Source of the DNA: an uncultured Pseudomonadota bacterium
GTDB lineage: Bacteria > Pseudomonadota > Alphaproteobacteria > RF32 > CAG-239
Length of the DNA stretch: 6,064 nucleotides
Reading direction: 5' to 3'
NCBI GenBank assembly: GCA_902495305.1
Contig: CABUWG010000076.1
Span: 1 to 6,064 of the forward strand
In this document: positions 5,911 to 6,064 of the stretch, in pieces
Position numbering within the stretch: position 1 is the first letter of the stretch
How the letters are laid out: each line of letters opens with the position of its first letter
Program-made: the position numbers and the translations under genes
Notes under the pieces: generated by a model
Told to the model about the DNA's origin: nothing
The model's database searches: none
What the model saw: the letters and a program-made list of their open reading frames with translations, nothing else

Positions 5911-6026
5911 AGTATTAACCATTCTGGGCAGGAAGTTACCCAGAAAGAAGAAAAGAATAACGTGACAGCTTTGGTGCGGTGTTGACTGCTGACTGGGTAA
6001 AGCACGTTTGCTTTGGGAGAAAGCCA
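5911..6026 (+). promoter_or_regulatory. Structured 5' leader with competing hairpins, right copy
   Basis: Hairpin TCTGGG/CCCAGA (5923-5928 with 5939-5944) can gain one more pair here (T5922-A5945) than in the left copy. Four arms follow: GCTTT 5968-5972, AAAGC 5999-6003, GCTTT 6010-6014 and AAAGC 6020-6024. Pairing 2-3 (AAAGCA, loop CGTT, TGCTTT) excludes pairing 3-4, in which the ribosome binding site GGGAG (6015-6019) is the loop. This resembles the logic of translational attenuation, but the ligand or trigger, if any, is unknown. Confidence 0.5.
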
Positions 6027-6064
6027 ATGACAGACACAAACATTATGCTACACATGAAACTTAA
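6027..6064 (+). CDS. 5' fragment of an unrecognised gene in the right repeat copy (truncated by window edge)
   Basis: The frame begins ATG at 6027, with GGAG at 6016-6019 (7-nt spacing), and reads MTDTNIMLHMKL up to the window edge. It is identical to the left fragment. The complete gene, presumably present in at least two genomic copies, lies outside the window. No function can be assigned. Confidence 0.5.
   Translation, partial: MTDTNIMLHMKL

Larger units (their letters stand above)
5751..6064 (+). repeat. Right copy of ~300-bp inverted repeat (terminator-promoter-leader-gene start cassette)
   Basis: This is the inverted counterpart of 1-304, reading outward to the right: terminator, AT-rich spacer (5783-5875), promoter (5876-5904), leader (about 5911-6026) and gene start (6027). 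Positions 5946-6064 are an exact inverted match to 1-119, and the first mismatch is at 5945 (left 120). It is 10 bases longer than the left copy: 2 T in the terminator loop and an 8-base tandem slip around 5804-5820. Apart from the truncated frame at the edge, I see no gene in 5737-6026. Confidence 0.95.

Noticed and set aside
1..6064. Whole window as a linear replicon or transposon with terminal inverted repeats
   Set aside because: The core consists of housekeeping ribosomal genes and comM, with no transposase or replication gene. Each end runs into an open reading frame and not into a true terminus. Assembly truncation in a multicopy repeat explains the ends better.

Overview
The window looks like a chromosomal fragment of an uncultured alphaproteobacterium, possibly one of the gut-associated lineages. 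The evidence is the compact rpsF-rpsR-rplI order, Shine-Dalgarno-led genes, moderate base composition and two lipoproteins beside a comM/yifB gene. The lineage is an inference, not something proved by the sequence.

Layout. Positions 1-304 and 5751-6064 are near-identical copies of one sequence in inverted orientation. They differ by six substitutions and two short indels, and the outermost 119 bp are exactly identical. Read outward, each copy holds a rho-independent terminator, a very good sigma70 promoter, a leader with competing hairpins, a ribosome binding site and the first 12 codons of an unrecognised gene cut off by the window edge. Positions 326-1400 (minus strand) hold the ribosomal protein operon rpsF (S6), rpsR (S18) and rplI (L9), with a roughly 90-nt structured leader. 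A divergent intergenic region (1401-1671) contains the rpsF promoter and leader, a weaker promoter for the rightward operon, and one perfect DnaA-box sequence. Positions 1672-5736 (plus strand) hold three tightly packed genes: a small lipoprotein of unknown function, comM/yifB (an AAA+ ATPase), and a 718-residue lipoprotein.

How the parts work together. The left operon makes three ribosomal proteins and is probably autoregulated through its leader, as in other bacteria. In the right operon, a cytoplasmic DNA-remodelling ATPase is co-transcribed with two predicted lipoproteins, with spacings of 9 and 12 nt. The functional link is unknown. Both operons end in the same terminator, immediately followed by the same outward promoter-leader-start cassette.

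Most notable points: (1) the duplicated, outward-facing terminator-promoter-leader cassette, whose leader can form mutually exclusive hairpins around the ribosome binding site; (2) the large lipoprotein, which ends in a trypsin/HtrA-like domain with all three expected catalytic residues replaced and carries three 17-residue tandem repeats before it; (3) the exact 119-bp inverted match of the two ends, which suggests that the sequence stops where a de Bruijn assembler met a multicopy repeat.
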